NCBI GenBank assembly: GCA_031264895.1 | Contig: JAISDI010000117.1 | Coordinates: 1 to 9,187 of the forward strand | Length of the DNA: 9,187 bases | Direction: 5' to 3' | From: Endomicrobium sp. | Lineage (GTDB): Bacteria > Elusimicrobiota > Endomicrobiia > Endomicrobiales > Endomicrobiaceae | Shown: one piece after another, positions 1-5,721 of the stretch | How the letters are laid out: each line of letters starts with the position of its first letter | How positions within the stretch are numbered: the first letter of the stretch is position 1 | Translations under genes and position numbers: made by a program | The notes under the pieces: generated by a model | What the model saw: only the letters and a program-made list of their open reading frames with translations | What the model was told of the DNA's origin: nothing | Databases searched by the model: none

Positions 1-557
1 TCAAAAGCGCGGGTTCAAAAGGCGATACTCTTGGCGGTAAAATTGTCGTTTTGGCCCAAAATGTTCCGGTAGGTCTCGGAAGTCATACTCAGTGGGACTT
101 GAAACTTGACGGGCGGCTTGCTCAAAGCCTTATGTCAGTACAGGCAATAAAAGCCGTAGAGTTCGGAAGCGGAACAAAGCTCGGCAGTCTGCCGGGTTCA
201 TTGTCTCATGATGAGATTTTTTATAATAATAAAAAAGGTTTTTACAGAAATACTAACAGATCTGGCGGCATTGAAGGCGGCATAAGCAACGGCGAACCAA
301 TAGAAATTACCTGTACGATGAAGGCCATACCTTCTCTTTCAAAACCTTTGCGTTCGGTAAACATAAACACTAAAAATTCGGAAAAAGCAGAAGCCGTAAG
401 AAGCGATGTCTGCGCGGTGCCGGCTGCCGGAATTGTTGCGGAGGCTGCAGTAGCGCTAGAACTTGCAAAAGCGATGAAAGAAAAGTTCGGCGGAGATTCG
501 ATAGAAGACATGAAAGAAAATTTCAATTCGTATATATCGCGCATACAGGTGATATAA
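1..557 (+). CDS. aroC: Chorismate synthase, C-terminal part (5' end outside window)
   Basis: Chorismate synthase converts 5-enolpyruvylshikimate-3-phosphate to chorismate, the last step of the common shikimate pathway, using reduced FMN. The reading frame is open from the first full codon at position 3, so the gene is cut by the window edge. About 184 residues are visible, roughly the C-terminal half of a family that usually has 350-390. Visible landmarks are the GDTLGG stretch at the very start, then PVGLGSHTQWDLKLDGRLAQ, the SHDEI stretch, the glycine-rich GGIEGGISNGEPI segment, and the third family signature RSDVCAVPAAGIVAEAA near bases 399-449. A TTG at 51 lies inside conserved sequence and is not a real start. 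The TAA stop (555-557) is followed with no gap by the ATG of aroK, which suggests translational coupling. No frameshift or missing motif is seen in the visible part. Confidence 0.95.
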   Translation, partial: KSAGSKGDTLGGKIVVLAQNVPVGLGSHTQWDLKLDGRLAQSLMSVQAIKAVEFGSGTKLGSLPGSLSHDEIFYNNKKGFYRNTNRSGGIEGGISNGEPIEITCTMKAIPSLSKPLRSVNINTKNSEKAEAVRSDVCAVPAAGIVAEAAVALELAKAMKEKFGGDSIEDMKENFNSYISRIQVI

Positions 558-1088
558 ATGAACCTCGTTTTTACGGGTTTTATGGGTACGGGAAAGACTT
601 CCGTAGGTAAAATTGCCGCTGAAAAGCTCGGACGCATGTTTTTTGATACAGATTCCATGATAGAAGACAGTACGGGTCAAAGCATAAGCGAAATTTTTCA
701 AAGTTCCGGCGAAGAAGTTTTTAGAAAATTGGAAGCTGAAACCGTAAAACTTGCCGCGGGCATGGACAATATTGTCATTTCATGCGGCGGAGGCGTTGTA
801 ATAAATCCGGCAAATATGGATGCTCTCAGAAAAAACGGGATAATAATAAACTTGTTTGCCTCTCCGGAACATCTGCTTGAAAGAATCAGCGCGGATGACA
901 AAAGGCCTTTAATTGCGCGCGCTTTAGATCCGCTGGGAGAAATAAAAAAACTGTTATTGCAGCGCAAAGACGCATACAAAAACTGTGATTTTGCTTTTAA
1001 TACCGAAGGGCTTACTGCGCAGCAGTGCGCCGAAGAGATTTTAAATGACGAAAATGTGCGCAAGCTTATAATAAGAGGATGCAGATGA
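558..1088 (+). CDS. aroK: Shikimate kinase
   Basis: This 176-residue cytosolic enzyme phosphorylates shikimate to shikimate-3-phosphate with ATP, two steps before the product of its upstream neighbour aroC. The length is normal for the family. The P-loop GFMGTGKTS is at residues 7-15. The shikimate-binding aspartates of the DTD motif are D30 and D32. R56 sits in the FRKLE motif, and GGG at 77-79 matches the shikimate-binding glycine triplet. R116 lies in the lid (DDKRPL) and R136 is the late conserved arginine before KDAY, so all expected key residues are present. The ATG abuts the aroC stop codon directly and there is no strong separate Shine-Dalgarno sequence, so translation is probably coupled to aroC. 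The 3' end overlaps the next gene. I cannot separate the aroK and aroL names from sequence alone; aroK is used as the generic name. Confidence 0.95.
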   Translation: MNLVFTGFMGTGKTSVGKIAAEKLGRMFFDTDSMIEDSTGQSISEIFQSSGEEVFRKLEAETVKLAAGMDNIVISCGGGVVINPANMDALRKNGIIINLFASPEHLLERISADDKRPLIARALDPLGEIKKLLLQRKDAYKNCDFAFNTEGLTAQQCAEEILNDENVRKLIIRGCR

Positions 1089-1723
1089 AACTTTGTATTG
1101 TTAAAATTTTATGCGTTTTGTTTGTATCTATTCTTATTTATGGGTGCGGCGGCAGAAAACAAATAGATGCTAATATTCTTAAAGACGGAGATATAATTTT
1201 TCAAAACAAAAAATCCAAGTCTTCCGAACTTTTGACGGCTTTAAGCGTTCCGGAATTCAATCATACGGGAATATTGTTGTCAAGAAACGGAAAATGGTAT
1301 GTTCTTGAAGCGTCGCAGCCGGTGGAACTTACTCCGGTTTCAAGCTGGATAAATTCCGGCGACGAAGATTTATACGTTATCAAACGTTTAAAAGAGGCCG
1401 ATACGCTTTTTAATGAAGAAAATAAAGAGCGGTTCAATAAAGCCTGCAACAGTTATTTGGGAAAACCTTATGATTCTCATTTCAGCTGGTCGGATGATGC
1501 TTTTTATTCATCCGAACTTGTCTGGAAAATATTTAAGGCGGCTTTTGATATAGAACTTTGCAGCCTTCAAATTTTGGGAGATTTTGATTTGACTTCATCG
1601 GAAACCAGAGAAAAAGTCAAAGAGATTTACGGCAATAAAGTTCCTTTATATGAAGAAGTCATTTCGGCAGAAGCGCTTTTTAATTCTTCCCAGCTGATAA
1701 CCATTATGGATAACGGCAAGTGA
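1085..1723 (+). CDS. YiiX/YebB-like lipoprotein, catalytic Cys replaced by Ser
   Basis: This appears to be a 212-residue lipoprotein of the YiiX/YebB-like permuted NlpC/P60 (papain-like, Peptidase_C92) group. These are thiol hydrolases in which the catalytic His comes before the Cys; natural substrates are poorly known, with cell wall or lipid amide/ester bonds proposed. Two ATGs are possible. ATG 1085 is preferred because AGAGG at 1074-1078 lies 6 nt upstream and it overlaps the aroK stop as ATGA; ATG 1079 has no spacing to that site. Residues 1-20 are a hydrophobic signal followed by IYGC, with C21 the probable lipidated cysteine; Tyr at the -2 position is atypical. The GDIIF strand (35-39), H60 in FNHTGIL and E75 in VLEA match the family. 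At the nucleophile position the protein reads FYSSELVWK, with S142 (TCA, 1508-1510), where its neighbour has YCSELVWK. It may therefore be a pseudoenzyme or a serine variant. It overlaps the next gene by 4 bp. Confidence 0.8.
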   Translation: MKLCIVKILCVLFVSILIYGCGGRKQIDANILKDGDIIFQNKKSKSSELLTALSVPEFNHTGILLSRNGKWYVLEASQPVELTPVSSWINSGDEDLYVIKRLKEADTLFNEENKERFNKACNSYLGKPYDSHFSWSDDAFYSSELVWKIFKAAFDIELCSLQILGDFDLTSSETREKVKEIYGNKVPLYEEVISAEALFNSSQLITIMDNGK

Positions 1724-2331
1724 AAAGCTTACTATATTATATAGGTGTATTTTTAATTCTGATATCGGTTTCTGCCTGCTCTAAAGAACTTCACGAAGGC
1801 GACCTCGTTTTTCATTCTTCCGCATCATCGCAAAGCAAAGCAATACAGCTGGCCACGCATTCAAAATACAGTCATGTCGGGATTTTGTTCAAAAAAAACG
1901 GCGAATGGCGCGTGCTTGAAGCCTTAGAAACCGTTCAGTACACGCCTTTTCATCTATGGGTCAAACAGGGCGTTAATTCCGGATATGCGGTAAAAAGGCT
2001 GAAAAATGCCGACAAAGCATTGGATGCAAAAACCGTTGAAAAAATGCGTGCAACGGGAGAAAGTTTTATCGGGAAAAGTTATGATTATCGTTTCGAATTG
2101 TCGGACGAAAGATTATATTGTTCCGAACTTGTCTGGAAAATATATAAAATGGTTTTAAACGTTGAAATAGGAAATCCAGCTGAAGTTGAAAGCTTTGATT
2201 TTTCAAGCGAAGAAGTCAAACGCAAACTCGATGAATATTTTGGCGGTAAAGTCCCTAAAAACCATGACAAAGTCATTTCGCCGGCAGAAATATTTGACTC
2301 CGTTTTGCTTAAAATGGTCATTGAAAAATAG
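1720..2331 (+). CDS. YiiX/YebB-like lipoprotein hydrolase, intact catalytic residues
   Basis: This 203-residue lipoprotein is a tandem paralogue of the preceding gene, with the same permuted NlpC/P60 (YiiX/YebB-like) fold by motif. The signal peptide ends in the lipobox VSAC with C20 as the probable lipidated residue, so the mature protein should be membrane-anchored on the periplasmic side. GDLVF (27-31), H52 in YSHVGIL, E67 in VLEA and C134 in LYCSELVWK give the His...Cys order of permuted papain-like enzymes; the Cys codon is TGT at 2119-2121. It starts with GTG at 1720 in a GTGA overlap with the upstream stop. No clear Shine-Dalgarno sequence precedes it, so expression probably depends on translational coupling. 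The two proteins share the C-terminal YFGGKVP/IYGNKVP and VISPAEIF/VISAEALF blocks, indicating gene duplication. Substrate and biological role are not predictable from sequence. Confidence 0.82.
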   Translation: MKSLLYYIGVFLILISVSACSKELHEGDLVFHSSASSQSKAIQLATHSKYSHVGILFKKNGEWRVLEALETVQYTPFHLWVKQGVNSGYAVKRLKNADKALDAKTVEKMRATGESFIGKSYDYRFELSDERLYCSELVWKIYKMVLNVEIGNPAEVESFDFSSEEVKRKLDEYFGGKVPKNHDKVISPAEIFDSVLLKMVIEK

Positions 2332-2345
2332 CTGCGCGCAAACGC

Positions 2346-2404
2346 TGTCGTTCTGATTTGCCGCCTGCTAAGGCTTGTCGTTCTATTTTGCCGCCTGCTA
2401 AGGC
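2346..2404. repeat. Two tandem 29-bp direct repeats (30-bp period)
   Basis: Copies lie at 2346-2374 and 2376-2404, separated by one base, and match at 27 of 29 positions; the two differences are adjacent, in the middle of the TTCTNNTTTG segment. Each copy ends in a small perfect hairpin sequence, GCCT-GCTA-AGGC (2363-2374 and 2393-2404). The second copy also has a 6-bp stem, TTTGCC (2387-2392) with GGCAAA (2402-2407). A more degenerate partial copy may precede them at about 2332-2346 (roughly 10 of 15 positions match), directly after the stop codon of the lipoprotein gene. The block fills the gap between two transcription units. It may be a member of an interspersed repeat family or a weak terminator; neither can be decided from this window. 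Confidence 0.85.
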
Positions 2405-2407
2405 AAA

Positions 2408-2436
2408 TTGACTTGAAAATACAAAAATTATACAAT
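2408..2436 (+). promoter_or_regulatory. Predicted sigma70-type promoter for the OMP-accA-fba operon
   Basis: A -35 box TTGACT (2408-2413) and a -10 box TACAAT (2431-2436) are separated by exactly 17 bp. Each box has one mismatch to consensus. Transcription would start near 2443, about 30 nt before the ATG at 2475. The -35 box begins 3 bp after the tandem repeat. The following ribosome binding site, GAGGGG at 2463-2468, is 6 nt from the ATG. Confidence 0.65.
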
Positions 2437-2474
2437 TATCAATGTTTATGTAAGTATGAATCGAGGGGTATGCA

Positions 2475-3188
2475 ATGTACAGAAAAATAGCGGCTTCTTT
2501 TATATGTCTGGTCAGTTTGGTTTCGGTATCTTTGGCAAATAGTCTTTACATATTGGACAGTCCTACTACCGGAATTTTAAATTACGGCAGTTATGATGTA
2601 AGTTTCAGATTTTTTGGCAGAGGCAGTGTGCAGACAAGGCTGGACTTTGGCGTTTTCAAGTTTATGTATGTAGGGATAGCATGGGAATTGGACGATTTTA
2701 TCGGAAATGAAAATGCGAAGATCGCGGTTCCCGCGCTGTCGGTTAAAATAAGATTATATGAAGGTAATATGGCCTGGCCGAGCTTTGCAATAGGATATGA
2801 CGGTCAGGGTTATTTTTATGATCAGGATTATGACGATGATTATAGGCAAAGGGGCAAAGGGCTTTATCTTGTTGCCGGCAGGGAAGTATTTTTTGAAGGT
2901 CTAAATGTAAATCTTGGCATGAACATGAATAATTTTAAGGAGCCGGGAGTACACGGTTTTGTGAATGCTATAATACCAGCTCCGTTTGCCAAAGATACGT
3001 TTTTTTTCATGGCCGAGTATGACAATATCGGTTATTTTCCGGATGCGAGACTGAATTTCGGTTTAAGGCTTACCCTTACGGAAGCCGTAGATATAGATTT
3101 TATGATGAGAGACTGCTGGGGGAAAGAAGCAGACGATAAATTCCCGAATGAAAGAGTTTTTAAAGTAAGCTATTCCGGAAAATTTTAG
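2475..3188 (+). CDS. Putative outer-membrane beta-barrel protein, function unknown
   Basis: I do not recognise a named gene here. The 237-residue product has a classical signal peptide: YRK at the start, a hydrophobic core at about 5-18, and a probable cleavage after A21 in VSLA-NS. The mature part is rich in alternating hydrophobic and aromatic residues typical of beta strands, and it ends in phenylalanine (VSYSGKF), as many outer-membrane barrels do. The blocks TTGILNYGSYDVSFRFF (31-47), RLDFGVFKFMYVGIAWE (55-71) and WPSFAIGYDGQGYF (101-114) recall a widespread family of uncharacterised YjbH-like or small-barrel envelope proteins. An acidic, aspartate-rich loop lies at 116-122. The ATG has a good ribosome site, GAGGGG 6 nt upstream. 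The stop codon is 8 bp before accA, so the gene probably heads the accA-fba operon. Barrel localisation is inferred; a periplasmic beta protein is possible. Confidence 0.7.
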   Translation: MYRKIAASFICLVSLVSVSLANSLYILDSPTTGILNYGSYDVSFRFFGRGSVQTRLDFGVFKFMYVGIAWELDDFIGNENAKIAVPALSVKIRLYEGNMAWPSFAIGYDGQGYFYDQDYDDDYRQRGKGLYLVAGREVFFEGLNVNLGMNMNNFKEPGVHGFVNAIIPAPFAKDTFFFMAEYDNIGYFPDARLNFGLRLTLTEAVDIDFMMRDCWGKEADDKFPNERVFKVSYSGKF

Positions 3189-3196
3189 AGGTATAC

Positions 3197-4228
3197 ATGA
3201 ACAATTCTTTTGACTTTGAGCAACCGATAATTGAGATAGAAAAAAAGATAGACGGCCTCAAAACTTCTTCGGGAACGGACGGCGTCGACTATTCGGAACA
3301 AATCGAGGATTTAGAGAAAAAAAAGCAGGAATTAAAACAAAAAATATACGCTTCTTTAACGCCTTGGCAGAGAATACAGATAGCCAGACATCCACAAAGA
3401 CCCTATTCCACCGATTACATAAAAATCATATTTGAAGATTTTATAGAACTTCACGGCGACCGAGTTTTCGGCGATGACAGCGCTTTGCTGTGCGGCATGG
3501 CTTCCATTGACGGCAGGCCGGTCATGGTAATAGGCCACCAGAAAGGAAGAACTCTTCAGGAAAACATGGACAGAAATTTCGGCATGGCTCACCCTGAAGG
3601 TTACCGTAAAGCCATGAGAGTTATGAATCTTGCCCAAAAATTTAACAGACCCATAATAACTTTTATTGATACGTCCGGAGCATACCCGGGCATTGCCGCC
3701 GAAGAAAGAGGACAGGCCGAGGCCATAGCCGGAAATTTGAGAGATATGTCTGATTTGAAAGTTCCGGTTTTCAGCATTGTGATAGGCGAAGGCGGTTCCG
3801 GCGGAGCTTTGGGCATAGGAGTGGCAAACAAAGTTCTAATGCTTGAAAATTCTTATTATTCGGTCATTTCTCCGGAAGGCTGCGCGGCTATTCTTTTCAG
3901 AGACGGTTCAAAAGCAATGGAGGCCGCAAAAGCCATGAAAATTACCGCCGGCGATTTGTTAAATCTTAAAGTTATAGACGAAATAATAAAAGAGCCGCTT
4001 GGCGGCGCGCATGAAGATCCGGAAAAAACAGCCTCAAACATTAAAGCGGTTTTAAATAAATATCTAAAGCAATATGAAGATATGACGTCCAAAGAAATTG
4101 CGGACGACAGATATGGCAAATTTAGAAATATGGGCATTTTTTCGGAGCCGGAAACGGTAAAAAAAGTTAAAGAGAAAACAAAAAAGCCTTCCGGAAAAAC
4201 CAAAGAAAAAGCGAATAAAAAAAAGTAG
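3197..4228 (+). CDS. accA: Acetyl-CoA carboxylase carboxyltransferase, alpha subunit
   Basis: The alpha subunit pairs with AccD to transfer the carboxyl group from biotinylated AccB to acetyl-CoA, making malonyl-CoA for fatty-acid synthesis in the cytosol. The 343-residue product starts with the usual helical, coiled-coil-like region (about 8-52), then TPWQRIQIARHPQRPY (55-70) and LHGDRVFGDD (85-94). The crotonase-type core includes GHQKGR (113-118), HPEGYRKA (132-139), DTSGAYPG (158-165) and GEGGSGGALGIG (197-208), which forms the active-site glycine-rich loops. After NMGIF (311-315) comes an extra lysine-rich tail, with 12 lysines in the last 25 residues; E. coli AccA (319 residues) lacks a tail of this kind. 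An AGAGG ribosome site overlaps the previous stop codon, 5 nt from the ATG. No accD, accB or accC is visible nearby, so the other subunits must lie elsewhere. fba follows after 18 bp. Confidence 0.95.
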   Translation: MNNSFDFEQPIIEIEKKIDGLKTSSGTDGVDYSEQIEDLEKKKQELKQKIYASLTPWQRIQIARHPQRPYSTDYIKIIFEDFIELHGDRVFGDDSALLCGMASIDGRPVMVIGHQKGRTLQENMDRNFGMAHPEGYRKAMRVMNLAQKFNRPIITFIDTSGAYPGIAAEERGQAEAIAGNLRDMSDLKVPVFSIVIGEGGSGGALGIGVANKVLMLENSYYSVISPEGCAAILFRDGSKAMEAAKAMKITAGDLLNLKVIDEIIKEPLGGAHEDPEKTASNIKAVLNKYLKQYEDMTSKEIADDRYGKFRNMGIFSEPETVKKVKEKTKKPSGKTKEKANKKK

Positions 4229-4246
4229 TTAAAAAGGGGGAAAAGA

Positions 4247-5242
4247 ATGGCATTAGTACCTGCAAAACAGATTTTGGAAGAAGCAAGAAAGAAAGGTTAC
4301 GGAGTAGGAGCATACAACGTAAACAATATGGAACAGATTCAGGCGATTATGGAAGCCGCAAAAGAAACGCAGTCGCCCGTAATCATTCAGGCAAGCAGAG
4401 GGGCTTTAAAGTATTCCAATTTTACGTATTTGGGATATTTGATGAAAGCCGCAGTCATAGAAAATCCGGACATTCCGGTAGCTATGCATCTCGACCACGG
4501 CAACTCTCTTGAGTCGGCGATAAAAGCGATCGAACTCGGTTTTTCGTCGGTTATGATAGACGGTTCTCTGATGGAAGACGGCAAAACCGCTTCCACTTAC
4601 GATTACAATGTCAAAGTTACAAAATCGGTTGTCGAATACGCTCATGCCAGAGGCGTAAGCGTAGAGGCCGAAATCGGCACACTTGGCGGCATTGAAGACG
4701 GCGTCGGTTCAGGACAGATACATTTGACCGATCCCCAGGAAGCAAAAAAGTTCGTCGAAGAAACCGGCGTTGATTCTTTGGCCATAGCCATAGGCACTTC
4801 GCACGGCGCATACAAATTTAAGGGAGCCGCAAATCTTGCTTTTGACGTGTTAAAAGAAATCAGAGGGTTGATTGACATTCCGATAGTTCTGCACGGAGCG
4901 TCTTCCGTTCCCCAGCAGCTCATTGACGAAGTAAACAAATACGGCGGGAAAATGCCCGGAGCGACAGGCGTCCCGATGGCAAGCCTGCAGGAAGCTATAA
5001 AGCTCGGCGTATCAAAAATCAACGTCGATACAGACGGAAGACTTGCGATCACTGCGGCGATAAGAAAGGTGTTTACGGAAACTCCGGAAAAGTTTGACCC
5101 GAGAGATTATTTGGGGCCTGCGCGCACCGCTCTTAAAAATCTTATAGTAACAAAAATGAAAGATTTTGCGACGTCAGGACATGCCGGAGATTATAAAGCC
5201 GTATCGCTTGAAGACATGAAAAAAGCCTACGCTTTAAAATAA
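4247..5242 (+). CDS. fba: Class II (zinc) fructose-bisphosphate aldolase
   Basis: This enzyme reversibly splits fructose-1,6-bisphosphate into dihydroxyacetone phosphate and glyceraldehyde-3-phosphate in glycolysis and gluconeogenesis. The 331-residue product has the catalytic and metal motifs in order: AMHLDHG with D83 (catalytic acid/base) and the metal ligand H84; EAEIGTLGG with E142 in the second family signature; GTSHGAYKF with metal ligand H186; LHGASS with metal ligand H216; and NVDTDGRLA (DHAP phosphate and substrate binding). The stretch PQQLIDEVNKYGGKMPGATGVP between the H216 loop and the NVDTD motif is an insertion found in the longer class II subgroup. A strong ribosome site, AAGGGGG at 4234-4240, lies 6 nt before the ATG. 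A tagatose-bisphosphate aldolase would look similar, but the general pattern and the housekeeping context favour the fructose enzyme. Confidence 0.93.
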   Translation: MALVPAKQILEEARKKGYGVGAYNVNNMEQIQAIMEAAKETQSPVIIQASRGALKYSNFTYLGYLMKAAVIENPDIPVAMHLDHGNSLESAIKAIELGFSSVMIDGSLMEDGKTASTYDYNVKVTKSVVEYAHARGVSVEAEIGTLGGIEDGVGSGQIHLTDPQEAKKFVEETGVDSLAIAIGTSHGAYKFKGAANLAFDVLKEIRGLIDIPIVLHGASSVPQQLIDEVNKYGGKMPGATGVPMASLQEAIKLGVSKINVDTDGRLAITAAIRKVFTETPEKFDPRDYLGPARTALKNLIVTKMKDFATSGHAGDYKAVSLEDMKKAYALK

Positions 5243-5251
5243 TTTTATTTA

Positions 5252-5280
5252 TTGACAAGGTAATTTATCTCTGTTATAAT
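5252..5280 (+). promoter_or_regulatory. Full-consensus sigma70-type promoter
   Basis: TTGACA (5252-5257) and TATAAT (5275-5280) are both perfect matches to the consensus, with the optimal 17-bp spacer. The promoter sits 9 bp after the fba stop. Transcription would begin near 5286-5288, giving a 5' leader of about 42 nt before the ATG at 5329. No operator is obvious around the boxes, so strong constitutive expression of the small membrane protein gene is the simplest reading. Confidence 0.88.
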
Positions 5281-5301
5281 CAGATGGTAAATTCGTAAGG
5301 A

Positions 5302-5324
5302 AGTTTAATATAAACTCAGGAGGG
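5302..5324 (+). promoter_or_regulatory. Leader mini-hairpin and strong ribosome binding site
   Basis: AGTTTA (5302-5307) and TAAACT (5311-5316) are perfect inverted repeats with a 3-nt loop. They are followed after one base by the strong Shine-Dalgarno sequence AGGAGGG (5318-5324), 4 nt from the ATG at 5329. The AT-rich stem would be weak. It may simply keep the ribosome site exposed, or it may be chance. Confidence 0.5.
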
Positions 5325-5328
5325 TGCA

Positions 5329-5616
5329 ATGTCACTTTACGATGTAAAAAGAGTACAGTTGAGTTCAGTTATTAGGGTGTTCCCGATAGTGTTCTGTATT
5401 TTGGGCGCAGTAATCGGTCTTTTCACATTTTTCTTTTTCCCTACCGATTTGGCGGCAGGATTAGGATTTGGCCCCAGACTTTTGTCATGGTTGATTTTCG
5501 TAGTTCTTTATACCGTGATAATGGCAGTCGGCGCGATCGTCGTTGCATGGCTGTATAATTTTGTAGCGGCAAAAATGAATTCGGGAATAGTTATATCATT
5601 AGAACCTAAAGAATAA
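5329..5616 (+). CDS. Small two-TM membrane protein, DUF3566-like
   Basis: This 95-residue product is an inner-membrane protein of unknown function. A short cytoplasmic-type N terminus containing VKRVQLSSVIRVFP (6-19) leads into TM1 (about 17-37, with LFTFFFFP at its end). A glycine-rich loop follows (about 41-49), then TM2 (about 51-79) ending in WLYNFVA, and a short tail, MNSGIVISLEPKE. The arrangement of a basic VKRV-SS-V-KV-like start, two hydrophobic segments, a YN-VA motif and a terminal GGI-V-L-like strand resembles the DUF3566 transmembrane family. That match is by eye and should be checked. The gene has its own consensus promoter and a strong AGGAGGG ribosome site, so it is probably abundant, and it is apparently monocistronic because a long palindrome follows it. 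Confidence 0.78.
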   Translation: MSLYDVKRVQLSSVIRVFPIVFCILGAVIGLFTFFFFPTDLAAGLGFGPRLLSWLIFVVLYTVIMAVGAIVVAWLYNFVAAKMNSGIVISLEPKE

Positions 5617-5637
5617 GATATTGTTGTTTCTCCTCAG

Positions 5638-5680
5638 AATTTGCCGGACATAAAGTTTTTATATTTATGTCCGGCAAATT
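5638..5680 (+). terminator. Perfect 17-bp inverted repeat, probable transcription terminator
   Basis: The arms at 5638-5654 and 5664-5680 are perfectly complementary over 17 bp (core TTTGCCGGACAT / ATGTCCGGCAAA), with a 9-nt T-rich loop at 5655-5663. The structure begins 21 bp after the stop of the DUF3566-like gene and ends 41 bp before the histidine kinase ATG. Neither side has a clear run of T after the stem, so it is not a textbook intrinsic terminator. It could still end transcription in both directions, stabilise the upstream mRNA 3' end, or be a protein-binding palindrome. Confidence 0.6.
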
Positions 5681-5721
5681 AAAATCTTGCCTCTAAATAT
5701 ATTTTATAAGGGCGCCCCGTA

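Noticed and set aside
51..53. TTG at 51 as the start of an intact short gene
   Set aside because: The frame is open back to the window edge and encodes conserved chorismate synthase sequence before this codon, so the gene is simply cut by the window.
242..658. Antisense open frames opposite aroC/aroK, accA, fba and the kinase
   Set aside because: They lie opposite strongly conserved coding sequence, show no recognisable protein motifs and have no promoter or ribosome site; they are shadows of the sense genes.
2346..2404. Possible CRISPR array
   Set aside because: Only two repeat copies lie one base apart, with no spacers of usual length and no cas genes nearby; this is a tandem repeat.
5284..5298. 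Tiny four-codon leader peptide in the DUF3566-like gene's 5' leader
   Set aside because: It starts at or just before the predicted transcription start, has no ribosome site, and shows no regulatory codon pattern.
5687..5710. Promoter just before the histidine kinase gene (TTGCCT and TATAAG)
   Set aside because: The boxes are only 12 bp apart, and no other pair with a 16-18 bp spacer was found between the palindrome and the ATG.
5710..5717. GGGCGCCC palindrome before the kinase start
   Set aside because: Eight bases overlapping the ribosome site is too short to call an operator; it is mentioned only in the kinase entry.
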